Positions 43,989-55,199 of a stretch of DNA of 64,000 bases are shown here, piece after piece. The position numbers and the translations under genes are program-made. The stretch comes from Isoetes taiwanensis. Lineage: Eukaryota; Streptophyta; Lycopodiopsida; Isoetales; Isoetaceae. The notes under the pieces were generated by a model, which saw only the letters and a program-made list of their open reading frames with translations, did not search any database and was not told where the DNA came from. How positions within the stretch are numbered: position 1 is the stretch's first letter; each line of letters begins with the position of its first letter. The stretch covers positions 33,416-97,415 of the forward strand of contig JAJEKV010000751.1 in NCBI GenBank assembly GCA_021234155.1. The letters are read 5' to 3'.

Positions 43989-45601
43989 AACCATCATTCA
44001 ATTAAATTGGGATTATGTCCGGTCCAAAATCGCGAATAGGCTTATTATAGGCCATTTTAGCTATATAACCATGTGTTGAATTTGATGAAACTTGTAAAAA
44101 TACGATGGAATTTAACCTAAAAATTTTATGTTTTGGCAACATAAAAACCTAAAAAATTGCATATTTTAAACACAATTATCCTTAACCTTGAAAATTTGTA
44201 GAGTAAAATAACAAGTATATTTGAATAACTAACTGCAAAGCAAGTCCTTATTTTTGAAATGAAAATCGGCGCTGCGCGATTTTGTGGACATAAACATACT
44301 ACATTTATCGCGATTCAACTCAAATATTTATACAAACAATAAAATTTATGTCCTACAAAATGGTCAAACGACGATTTTACAAGCGTGAAGAGTTTTTATA
44401 ATGCTCCGATGCGATTTTATCCTGCCCAAAATACTTAAAATGTCCTACAAAATAGTTAAAAAAAACAGTTTTTAGAAAAATAATAACAAAAAATCCTACA
44501 AAGCGGTTAAAGAACAACTTTTTATGGAAAAAAGTAAATACAAAATCGCGCTTTGGCGATTTAACAAGGACAATCACTCTCAAATGTCCTTAAAATGTCC
44601 AAAAATGAAAAATAAGGAATAGGCTAACCTCAAATCGGCGCGGTAGCGTTTTTCATTCACTTTTTTTTTTTTTTTTTTTTTTTTTTTCGGCATTCACCTC
44701 AAATCCAGGCCGGTAGCGATTTCAACTATGGGCTCTTCACAAAACCCTGCAACATCACGAAATTGAGCAAATTTTAATACTACAACATCACGAAATTGAG
44801 CAAATTTCACGCTTTGATCTTGAAATTAGCATTTGTAACACTTCAAAGTAGGTCGGATTTGATGGTTAGATCATGCCCAATCCCAAAGCCCTTCAATAAT
44901 TGTGATTTTGAGCATTTTTGGGCTGATTCAACATCTCAAATTTGTATTGCGGCAAGCAGCGTGAATCAAGTCAAAATTACAAGGGCTTCTCTCAAGCCAA
45001 CACGGACTATTACCATCTGAGAGTCTACCTAGCAATATGAGTAATATCTAAAAGAGATAGATATTGGTAGTATACCTAGCGTTATCGGAAGAGATAGAGT
45101 ATTGTATTGTTAACGGGTGCTCTCCAAGTGCTTCATCCACGATGTTCCATCCGCCCGGGCTCCAAAGCGCTCCACATTCTGATTCGATTTGGAAAAGCTT
45201 CGATGGAAAACCCCGTGGAAAAGCTCGATGTGGAAAGCACTGTGGAAACCTACCCGATATGGTAAAAAGGCGTGGACCTCTTTGTTGAGAAAGCGAAGAA
45301 ACACAAAATAAAAAAAAGGCTGGAGCAACTAAAAGCGAAGAGGGAGTAAAAGAAAAGGAACGGGGGAATTTAGAGGAGGGAAAAAAATAAGGGAGGGAGC
45401 AAAAGAATAGGAGACGAAAAAAAAGGGGGGAAAAGCGGGGTGGCGGGAATCTGAAATTTGAAAATTGAAAGCGAAAACAATAAAAGCCCGGATGGAGAGA
45501 AAAAAAAAAAAAAAATGGCGGACGGGAATAAAAAAAAAAAAAAGCGGACGGAAAAAAGTACAAAAATTAAGACATATTCTCAATTTTTTTGAATGATGGT
45601 T
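43989..45601. mobile_element. Non-coding TIR element of the HTHEDVD family, in a kinase paralog
   Basis: The left end is AACCATCATTC and the right end GAATGATGGTT, with ATAT target duplications at 43985-43988 and 45602-45605. The flanks rejoin to match the kinase gene across 21600-21645, whose uninterrupted ATAT is at 21629-21632. The interior is collinear with 33249-34895, including the T run (44661-44687), the purine-rich tract (45285-45550) and the GC palindromes (near 44265, 44545, 44635 and 44708). Differences between the two copies cluster at CTG/CAG sites. Confidence 0.92.
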
Positions 45602-45712
45602 ATATGAATTATTAGGAGTTGATCCCCACATGGTTGCAAAGGGTGCTCATATATCCCTGCTGCGGGTAGAAACTACAAATCCCATACAAAGGAGGCATAG
45701 TGGCCACAACAT
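45602..45712 (-). pseudogene. Paralogous CRINKLY4-like 5' end (signal peptide region)
   Basis: On the minus strand the ATG at 45712 opens MLWPLCLLCMGF, as at 21522, and the sequence continues to AATAATTCATAT, where the TIR element is inserted. The next 13 bases of the gene (GCTCTTTGTGCAA) are found beyond the element at 43972-43984. Further sequence is lost. Upstream, 45713-45850 matches the kinase 5' region. It is a broken partial duplicate in inverted orientation. Confidence 0.8.
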
Positions 45713-45734
45713 GCGCACAAGAGTTTTGATTGAA

Positions 45735-46470
45735 GGGAGCAATGTTCTTCCCGATTTATTTAGTCTAGAGGCGATTCCACACGTTACTGCCGTTTCCACA
45801 TGGGTTCGAGGAAAGGGCGGTCCTTCCGTAAGGAGTTACGGGACAATTATTTAGCCTATCTTTACGGTTCCTTTAACGCGTGAAATAAAGTTATCCCGGA
45901 TTTGGTGAATCCCCTGTGGCAAAGATATCCCTTCTGGTGGAATCATCAAAATCGCTAGCGATAACTCAAGCTTTCGATCATCTTGAGTCGCGTCTACCCT
46001 TAACCACTTTTTGCTCAGATCTTTGAGCTTGAATACCTCGACCGTCGAGCTCCAAATCAATTCAATCACTTCTATGTGGGTCCACGGATTAGAGGTGGTC
46101 ATCTATGCAAACCAAAAATCAGATCGAATGCCTCCGGATTCAGCCAGTTTCGAAAGGGCAAAAAATTGCCCTCAAAATCAAGCGATTCTTTATCGTCATT
46201 GCCTTGATTTGAGCGAAGTGATTCAGCGGGAAGGAATTTTTATGGTGATTCCGGGCCGGGATATCTGCCCATGAGAATCGCCAAAACCGGGGGTAACTTT
46301 ATCTTCACCCGTTCCTTAACAACTGGCCCTCAAGTTTTATTACGCAGACCAAATCTCGGTCGTTAGTTCAATGGTGTTACCCGTTACACATTAAGAAGTG
46401 CATAAACACCTAGTTTGTTATGCAAAATGGCCATAACACCTAGCTTGTTATGAAAACCACCACAAAACCA
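45735..46470 (-). repeat. Inverted copy of the repeat block 3223-4075
   Basis: Shared features in reverse: CCCGATTTATTTAGTCTAGA, CCATGTGG context, GACAATTATTTAGCC, GAATCACC-type motifs, CCCTCAAGTTTTA, and CACCTAGTTTGTTATG at the end. In both places it adjoins the kinase-type 5' sequence, so the two may derive from one ancestral arrangement. Confidence 0.6.
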
Positions 46471-46506
46471 CTATAAAACTCTCGGGCTCAGGTTGTTAAG
46501 GCAGAT

Positions 46507-46601
46507 AACACCCTAGAACTCAGGTGTTATGCCCTACTATAACAAACTCGTCTAGCCCTCATTTGTTATAATAGGGCATAACACCCTGGTTCTAGGGTGT
46601 T
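46507..46601. other. Long near-perfect hairpin, 40-bp arms
   Basis: Arms at 46507-46546 and 46562-46601 pair at about 36 of 40 positions around a 15-base loop. They contain GGTGTTATGCCCTA and TAGGGCATAACACC. The arms are related to the AACAAACTAGGTGTTATG repeats of this family. The shape is that of a foldback MITE or a small-RNA precursor; no transcription evidence is available. Confidence 0.75.
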
Positions 46602-46876
46602 CTCACTCTCAACAACTTAATAAGATGCCACAACGGCTGAATCATTTTTACCAACGTTGGATCCAAAACGAGTGTTTGTAAGTTGCTAACTTTTCTATTG
46701 CTACATTTGATCGATGTGATGTATGTATGGGGAAACCTTCACCATGGTAAAGGTTGCCTAACATGGCCTTCTACACCCGAAGGTGCATCGATGGCGCATC
46801 GATGGCGCCGATTTTTAAAATTTCGGTGCAACTACCCTCGGTTAGGAGGGAATTTTCATGGGAAAAATGGGGGGAA
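46602..46876. other. Unassigned spacer
   Basis: It contains a direct repeat CATCGATGGCG (46790-46807) and the 4 bases GGAA directly before the transposon end at 46877. No gene is recognised. Confidence 0.35.
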
Positions 46877-49152
46877 AACCATCATTCAATTAAATTGGGA
46901 TTATGTCTTAATTTTGGGATAAATTTTATATTGCACTTTTTTAGTAACTTTGTTAAATTCACTTTTTTAGTAACTTTGTTGCCCTTAGACTAGAATAGAC
47001 GTTAACATATAAACACACACGGGAATATAAATTCACACCTTAACTTCAAATTACAAAATCATATATCATGAAACTCAAGTAGTACACAGCTTTTTTAAAA
47101 CCCAAAAGTGATTGATACATAATAACTGTTTATCATTTTCCACCAACATCCCCGGGATATGAGAACCTTATTCCTTACATCCTGAGGTATTTGTAACTCT
47201 CATTTGTTTTACTAGGAATGATTTTTTTGGAGTCCATAGGTACAATACGGTTTCAATGTCTAGCCAAAGATGGGGATCACTAGGAGTTTCTCCTCCACCT
47301 CTTTGTCCAACAATCTGAATATCTTTCTTTATCGGTGACATTACTCAAGCGATGTCTTTGGACACCACCATTCCATAGCGCACCTTATTGAAGTTAACAT
47401 CACCTTCTTCTTTGCAAATATAAAGGATAGTCCATCAACCACCTTTGGATGGGTCTCTAGATCTGCTTTGGTTTTACTACTACAAATTGGTGGCACTCCC
47501 GTCGATAGAAGGTTCATAACAATCCATGCCTAGATTTTTGGCCTATCCTTCTTAGGACCAACATAGTGTTTATCAGTTGAGGAGGGCATATGCCTTCACA
47601 ATGCTAGTAATGGGTACCATCATCGCCGTCGGCACCGAGCTAATGTTTTCCACTTACTTTTAGGAACCACCCTTCAGCGGTGATACGAGGGATGTGTCTA
47701 CCTCATCCAACAAGTTGATCACCTTCTTCCAATAATCTATCAATGCGATTAGTCTCATCGAATTAGTTTGCCAATGCTTGATGTAGTCATTGATGCCATC
47801 CTTAGTCAAGCCCAATTGCTTGACTTCTTGATTAGTTTTAGAGCTTTTGGTTGACGGGGAGGTATCATAGGCTTGCCATTTTGCATCCTGGCAAATTTCT
47901 GCCCCACCTCTCCACTTCTCCTCACAGAAGGTCTCATTTTCCATTGCATGTTGGAATCCCTTCTCTCACCCAAAAGTGAATTGAAGGGTCTAGAATGACC
48001 TTCCATGTCGAGAACATAACCATCCACAAAACTCTTCCAATCAGGCACTTCTTCTATGATAGATCCTATAGGAGATGGATTTGTACATCCATGAAATATT
48101 TCCAATAGCTGGGAAAGTTGGTAGCGTACCTGTTTGTCTCAATACATGACTATATTTTCCAAACAATGCATCCACATCCTCTTGGTATGTCCAGGGCATT
48201 AGGAACCCCAAATTGACTCTTTCAAAAATACCCACGGTGTTAAGTAGGATAAAGAAGAAAACATCCACCTATTCTTATTTTGACCCGGCACAATTATCTA
48301 GTTGCAAAGAGGAGCTTTTGGGCAGATCTCGAGGGTTTAGCCACGAGATGTTGAAGCTCCAACATGTTCATTAGGTCCATTCCTCCTAAATCTTGCCTTG
48401 CTAAACTTTTTCAATACTATTAGGGGTTCCATCCAACAATGCACTATGTAGTGCACGGCTGGTATGGGATCTGTGGGTGACCATTGTAACCCTTCTCATA
48501 GTTTCTTAAACACCTCATGATACTCCCAATGTGAAAATCTGGACCATCACTCCACAACTCCTAAAATTGAAATGGCCATAATAGGTGCGAGGGCTGCCCA
48601 TGCAATATTGCCCCGATCATTGAAATCGCAAAAGGTATGATCTTCCACATGACTTAGGAATGTGTACTTGAATTGTGGAAGACAAGTCTTACTGTTGGTC
48701 CATTTTATCATGTATAATACATAGATAGTTATTAGGTTCCATTGAGATAAGGTCCTCCACATCCAATAAGTTGATCTACATGATAGTTGATGCGTCATAT
48801 GGTCCTTCATATGTTCCCTTATCTTTGCCCTTAGACTTGGTTGCCGCAGTCTTATCTAGTGTCTCCGACTTAAGCATAAATTGCACTTGGCAAAGTTGTT
48901 TGAAGTTGCTATAGTCACATGCTTGAAATGCTTATTCCATAGCCTACTAAAAGCCCCAGGGATATAGAGGCCCTCCAAGTTCGAAGCAATGCATTTATTT
49001 CCTCTAATATGCTCTTACGGGTACAATGGGATGGCAATCTTTTCAACAATAACTCTACCACTGTTCATCTACTTACTCTTATGTGGCATGTTTTCTACAT
49101 TTGAAATCCACATATCTTTCAAATATTTCCTTTGCGGCTATAGTTCTTGGGG
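46877..49152 (-). mobile_element. HTHEDVD transposon, second copy, cut by a Gypsy element
   Basis: It begins with the terminal repeat AACCATCATTCAATTAAATT at 46877 and carries the transposase-like gene on the minus strand. It is an inverted relative of 1-2052. At 49153 it runs into the left LTR of a Gypsy element, and the N-terminal part of its gene appears beyond the right LTR at 58199-58399. Its far terminal repeat was not found before 64000, so the element is long or its end is lost. Confidence 0.8.
47100..49152 (-). pseudogene. HTHEDVD-type transposase-like protein, C-terminal two thirds
   Basis: From the Gypsy boundary inward, the minus strand reads RVIVEKIAIPLYP, RGNKCIASNLEGLYIPGAFS and RLWNKHFKHVTIATSNNFAK, then CNLCAKL as in the first copy, and later FILLNTVGIFERVNLGFLMP followed by EDVDALFGKYSHVLRQTG (48268-48041) and NISWMYKSISYRI. 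Here the GHTHEDVD motif is damaged (WTYQEDVD) whereas copy one has it intact, and copy one is damaged just upstream. It is decayed by many frameshifts. Confidence 0.65.
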
Positions 49153-50740
49153 GTAATTAGGGAAATTGGTATTTTTGTGAAGACAATGGATATGAAGCGA
49201 GAGGCAACCGTGGCGGCTATTATGTTTGAAGTATGAAGACCACGATAGAATGCGGCGGCAACTTGAATAGGATCAAGACTAAAAGGGACACCTATGGCAG
49301 ATATGGGATTATGCAAAGGGGCCCATTATGAAGAAGCGTAAGATTACAAAAATGAGTTGTAGTTGCATTTGAAGGTCTTGGAATGTATTAGTGGCGGTAT
49401 TATGGTGGAGGTTTTCCTCGAAAACCCCTAATTAAAGGCGAGGGTTTTAGTCCTAGCTATAATACCATTACTATGCATTTCGAGTTATATTAGTGAGATA
49501 TGTTTGATACAAAATGTGTGACGAGATACCATGGCACAAAGTTGAGGAAAACAAAGATCATGTATTCAATTCACAAACTAAGGGTGTGGAATTAGATGCG
49601 ATGATGATTTGGGAAGATATGACATGTTTATGAAGCAAGCAAATAGGGATTAGGAATTGAAAGATCACAAAAGAGTGTTCTAAGCAAAGACTAATGAGGT
49701 GTGAAGATGAAGATGAGGGAAGGCATTACACCAAGGATTGGATGATGTTACAAAAATGAGACAGACATGAATAATGGGAAACAAATACAAACAAAGGTGA
49801 GAAGTGCAGGCGGTACAATCAAGGTCGCATCCGTCTATCTAAGGGATACAAGTCATGGAATATGAAAGGAAATTAAATGTATTTGAAGAAAATTGATGAC
49901 TAGGAGCTGATGTGGATGAAAGGAGGAGAAAAACCTAGCGTAAGAGTTAAGGAGATGGGGGCGGGCAGGTCGTTTTGGAACAAGGGCTGCGATTACATGA
50001 AAAAGGAAGACATCCGGGGGCATGGAAGGAGAGCACGGAAGCAAGGAAGTAAGTTCATTTGGATCTATCAGCTTATGGGCAAAAATTACAGCAATGTGAA
50101 GCATTCTTATGGCAGATTTTACATGTATATCAGACCTAATTCAATTGGGCAGCACATTCTATGCAAATTCAGCTGTGGGTCATCATTAGCGACCATAAAT
50201 CGAGTATGGAGCACTATAAATTCGTCCTTGTCTTCAATAACAAGTGGAAGCATGTATTCTGACAGCAAATTTCTGATTTAGAGGACAACACAATTTGCAT
50301 TGATCAAGTAGGTATTTTAAATTGTTGTTTTTACGGAATTTCATTAAGTTAGAGATGAAATGGATGTATTTGAAGGGCATTGTTCCTTACTATTATGAAG
50401 AATCATATGGACCAGTTGCTTTATCATTGTCTTATTGCTGATTTCCTTTGAATCATGCCTTGTTATATTGCTATTATTTTTGAAGATTCAATGTTATCAA
50501 TGTTATAAAGACAAGCTGAAATATGATGCTCATTGGTGATGGTTTCACGAGTTGCAATTCCTCTTAACAAGCATTGTCAATTTGGAGTTTAGCATGTGGC
50601 AAGTTGTATATCCATTATGAATTCTCTTGTTGTGAATGAAGTATATTACCTTGCTGCTGGTTATTGCCGATTGTTTTACACTCATGCATGCCCGTGGAGC
50701 CGGGGTTAGTTGTTTCTAGATTTTGTTGGACTCATGACAT
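49153..50740 (+). repeat. Left LTR of the Gypsy element (5'-truncated)
   Basis: It matches 56618-58197 from AGGGAAATTGGTATTTTTG to GACTCATGACA. Differences again concentrate at former CTG/CAG positions (for example AAATTACAGCAATG versus AAATTACGACAATG, and GTTATTGCCGATTG versus GTTATTGCCCGATTG). Confidence 0.88.
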
Positions 50741-50765
50741 ATTTTTTAGTGCGTTTGCGGGAGAA
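50741..50765 (+). other. Primer-binding-site remnant
   Basis: GTGCGTTTGCGGGAGAAG after the left LTR resembles the TGGCGCCGTTGCCGGGGA type used by plant Gypsy elements, with several bases missing. Weak. Confidence 0.3.
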
Positions 50766-51179
50766 GCGGTCATCGTATGAGTGGAAGAAATTAGAGGCGG
50801 ACAAAAAGGTCAAGCCTTTGGAAGAATAAAGCCGAGGCCAGCCCTATAGTCGATCCTAACATTCCATGTTTTATGTACACGCCAAATGTGAAGTCAAAGG
50901 AGGAGAATGACAAGAAAAAAAACAACTAAACCAAGATGTGAGCAGCCTTAGAAGAAGAGCATTATCAAAGCTGAGTCTTTAGAATCTATCGAGAAGTTTG
51001 AGTCCTAAAAATTGAAATCTAGTTTGGAGTTATCAAAAGAGGCAACCTGGCCCGAACCAGGGTGTAAGTTATAATTCTGAAATCCCTTCAAGTTCGAGTT
51101 TAGTAGTATCTATTTCTCCGGATATGCAAGGCGTTCCGGCAACAACAAAGGCAACACGGATGCCATATCAACATTTTAC

Positions 51180-52310
51180 GCCCTTGGCGGTATGGATCTT
51201 GACTTCGCATGTGCAATCATTTCTAACAATCGGTGAAGCCAATCGGGAGGATAATGATCAAGAGAAGATGAGGCTTTTTCGGTGACACTCAAAGATGGTA
51301 GCTTGGTAGAATGGTACCGTTTGGCCAAATCCACTACTCCTTTCCACACTTGGAAGGAGTTAGAAACAACATTTTTGAATGCTTTTCGGACCGTGGGATA
51401 TGCTCAGCAGTGAGTGATGGTGTCATATATCAAGTTCTTTGCGCCTTGCGAGTTTGCGAGTTATATTATCGATTTGAAGATTGGTGGCAAAGAAAGATCC
51501 CAAACCATCGATGAAGACCGGGTGAGGTATTTCACAAAGCGGACTTCCCGATATTGGTTTTATACAAAGGGCAAACTCCTTCTAAATTAGAGGATGCCAT
51601 AAAGATTGCTTCGGTTGGGAGCAAGCTAAGCTCAACATGGCTCGTTATTACCAACTTTGGAGTAGTGATGCCATCGGTTCTTGGAGAGTGCGGCAATGTT
51701 TCCATCACAATTGGGTATGGCATCAAGTCCTATGGAGCCTCCTTCTTTTTCCCCTATGCCGTTCGGTTTTCTGCGACAAACACATTGATTCACGGGTAAT
51801 GGATTATAGTAGCTGCAATTGGGTGGAGCTACCCGGTAAGGAATGAAGCTGTATCTAAGAGTGAGCTTGTCAAGGTGAAAGAGGATTTAGTTGAGGCATT
51901 GACAAAGCAAATGGTGATCTGCAATTGAATTGGGTTCGAGGTATGGCTGCTTCCCCTCGCCCAAAGCGGGCGCACTAACATCGGTGTGTAAAGTGTAAAG
52001 GATATGGCCATCTCCCATCCGGAATGTGCAACTCGGCTGGTCTCCAAGCTATAGTCTCTTGTCAAAATTGTGGCGGAGCCGGAATCATAAGGCTGAAGAT
52101 TGTTTCTATTTGAAGAATAGAGTGCAGACCTATGCAGCGAGACTCAATCAACCTATCAAGTGCAACCTATGTATGGAGCTTCTATACCTTTTTTGCAGCA
52201 GCCCAAGTGCAACAACCGTGAGGCCGAGAGGGCGTGTGGGGCGTATTCCACAATGTTATCGATGCGGTGAGATGGGCCATATTTCTCCCCATTGTTCCTA
52301 ACCCAAGGAA
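51180..52310 (+). pseudogene. Gypsy gag
   Basis: Broken frames give LVEWYRLAKSTTPFHTWKEL with ETTFLNAFRTVGYAQQ near 51300-51410 (the retrotransposon gag domain), then near 52060-52110 a first knuckle-like CQNCGGAG, and CYRCGEMGHISPHC at about 52256-52300, a CCHC zinc knuckle. Frameshifts separate the pieces. Confidence 0.75.
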
Positions 52311-52899
52311 GTGCACGTGGAATTTCAGCCTATTTGTGGCATATGCCAAACAGGGGGTTGCACTCTGGGGAGAATTGTCGCACAAATTGGAGGTCAAGAA
52401 GAATATCAAGTTTAAGGAGCTGTAGTGGATTACGGAGCAATCTTTGTGGATATACCAAGGAATTCAACTATACCGGCATATGCGGTGGAGACAAGACATC
52501 AAGTATCAAAGAGGCGAGAACAAGAGGCTGCTGCTGCTATCGACCATATTCGAGGCGTAATTTTCAAAACGATGTTGGGATTGCCCGCGAGTTGTTTTCC
52601 GGACACGAAGATGATGTAGAAGACCAAGCTTTTTATATTTGACCAGCAAGACATCCCTGCTCACGGGAATGTAAAGAATATTATTGATCTTTGAATTGCC
52701 CCTCATGTATTGAAGGAATCCACACAAAAAGCATAAGTATAAAGGGTTTTGAAGATGGAATCAAGTGCAAGTATGATATTTTGAAGGATTTAGAGAATCA
52801 ACATCCCACTTTGACTTTTGGCCAATTATTACAAGTTGCACCAGCGTGTAGGAAGGCTCTTACATCGACTCTCAAAGGGTCACAAGGAGGTCGTTGTGA

Positions 52900-53300
52900 A
52901 TTCGGCTTGGCTTTGTCATTGCCGATATGAGTTCACCATGTATTGGCGTGGAGATAAATGGCCAATTGATTCGTTGAGTGCACTATAGATGGAGGTTCGG
53001 TGTCAACATTATGCGGAGGATGTCATGAAGAAATTGGAGCTTTACGGAATTGCCCTGTGTATTTCATGGTAAGAATGGCGGATCAGCGGCAGTGAAGCCC
53101 TTGGGGATGATTACGGTGTGCAAACTCTTATTGCTGGTATTGTATTCTATGTTGATTATGTAATCTTGCATTATGGCCCATGGAAATTTCACCTATCCGA
53201 TCTTGCTTGGACGTCCTTGGTTATTGCAAGCATCTGCTAAGCATGATTGGTCTACTGGACTCCTGCAAATTGGAGATGGCAACAATGTGGTTCGAGTGCA
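52900..53300 (+). pseudogene. Gypsy protease region
   Basis: CTIDGGSVSTLC near 52980 stands where the protease D-x-G-S/A motif is expected, followed by a change of frame and ILLGRPWLLQASAKHDWSTG near 53200-53260, the conserved LGRPWL end of plant Gypsy proteases. Confidence 0.65.
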
Positions 53301-53899
53301 AGTTCACTTTCATCCTAATACATTGATGCCCCAAAAGAACTAACGAGGATAGCGATAGTGATACAAGTTCGATGATTCAAGTGAAGAAGACCTCGAGTCT
53401 TCCGACGAGGATATTGATGCTGCTGCGATATATGTGGAAAGGGAGGATTATATGAAGTTGCGAGCTCCACCTTATCAAGCTGACACATCAAGTGTTGATC
53501 TTCAAGAATGGCTAAATGATACAATAAGTTGTAATATGGTTTCAAGTAGAACCAATTGAAGAGGGAAGGCGAGGCGGTATCAGGAGCATTTCACTAATTA
53601 TGAAGTGGCGGAATTGGGCGAGGGAGGTCCCTTGCACAAGAAACCAGCAACCTTATAAAAAGTTTATCGAGCCTCCGGCATTGCAAGATCTGAATTTAGG
53701 AACGGAGGAACCTAGGATTATCAAGCTTCGGTGCGGACCTTAATATTGAGGAGGCGAGGCGATATCAACTTCTTTTGAAGAGTTAGAGATATCTTTGCAT
53801 GGAGTTACGGAAATGGTTGGCATTAATCCTCAACTTTGTGTTCATCGTATTCCATTGGTAAGAGGCGCTATTCACGATAATAGCGTCCTTATAGAATGA

Positions 53900-54960
53900 A
53901 TCCTAGTTATTCGTCTTTGTAAAGGAGGAAATTGATAATCTTTTAGATGCGGAGTTTATTGAACCAATTGAAACCGGTGAATGGCTATCTCCTATAGTTG
54001 TTGTTCCTAAAAGAATCTGAAAATTCGGTATCGTGGATTTCCAAAACTTAATCATGTCCTTTGTTAAAGATGGATTCCCTTTGCGTTTACGGACTCGTAT
54101 TGGATGCGGTCGCGGGTCCGCGAGTGTTATTCTTTTTCGATGGCTATAAGCGGTTATAATCAAGTTCAAATCGCACCCGAAGAAGATAGAACAAAGCGCC
54201 TTTGTCACACGAATGGGGCTGTTTTCGATATAAAGTCATGCCTTTCGGTTTATGCAATGCTCCGGGCAACCTTTCGGTATTATGACAGCAGCATTCAAGG
54301 ATTATTTGCGAGATTTCATCGAGATTTTTTTGGATGACTTCAGTGTTTTTAGCTCTTACAATGACCACTTGAAGAAATTAAGAGCTTGTTTCCTTCGATG
54401 CAGGGAATATGGTATCTCTCTCAACCCATTTAAATGTTCTTTTCTTTGTCACACATGGTATTCTTCTAGGCGAAATTGTCTCTCAAGATGGGCTGGCGGT
54501 AGACCACTGGAAAAGTCAAGATCATATCAGATTTAAGGCCTCCCATGGCGATCAAAAGAATTGCAGGGCTTTTTCACCGGTCCGTGGGTTACCATAGAAG
54601 GTTCATTAAGCCATTATGCTGATAAGGCTTTGCCATTGACCAATTTATTGAAGAAAGGGGCTGAATTCACATGGAGTAGTGAATGTCAAGATGCATTTGA
54701 GGCTTTAAAACAAGCACTAGTTTCTGCTCCTATTTTGAAAATGCCATGCTGGGATAAAGTTTTTCATGTGCATATTGATGCATCAAATTATGCCATTGGA
54801 AGTATTCTAGCACAACCGGATGATAGCGGATGGGATCATCCCATATATTATGCCGGTAGGCAACTCTCTAGTGCGAAAGAAATTATTGCACTCACGGGCG
54901 TGAAGGCACGGGTATGATCTATTCAATTGAAGTTTAGACATTATCTCTTGGGCAAGGAAT
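53900..54960 (+). pseudogene. Gypsy reverse transcriptase and RNase H
   Basis: KEEIDNLLDAEFIEPIETGE with WLSPIVVVPK opens the reverse transcriptase near 53920-54010; later come FGIMTAAFKDYLRDFIEIFL and DDFSVFSSYNDHLKKLRACF around 54270-54390 (the active site as FLDDFSVF) and GISLNPFKCSF. RNase H follows: EFTWSSECQDAFEALKQALV and VFHVHIDASNYAIGSILAQP with YYAGRQLSSAKE (54660-54880). At least five frame changes are needed. The region is strongly depleted in CTG/CAG compared with family proteins. Confidence 0.85.
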
Positions 54961-55199
54961 TTGTATTTTATGTGGACCACCAAAGCTCAAGTACTTGATC
55001 CTTAAACCATGGCCAAATGCGGGGAAGGATAACTTCGTTGGCTCCTTTTGTTGCGGGAATTTCGGTTTAAAATTGTTATTAAGCCGGGGAAAGTCACATG
55101 TTCTTGAGACCACTTGTCTCGGGTAATAGCATCTCAAGAAGGTTACGGTGTTGAAGATGATCTGGGATGCAAACCTTTTCCATGTGGAATCGGTCGGGT

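Noticed and set aside
45048-45631. 171-codon minus-strand frame rich in Phe and Ser
   Set aside because: It is the complement of a purine-rich low-complexity tract in a non-coding TIR element; the sister copy at 34626-34877 does not keep the same frame.
1-49152. One large inverted segmental duplication (1-4075 versus 45735-49152)
   Set aside because: The DNA between the shared blocks differs and the flanks at 2053 (TGAG) and 46876 (GGAA) differ, so separate insertions of the same families explain it better.
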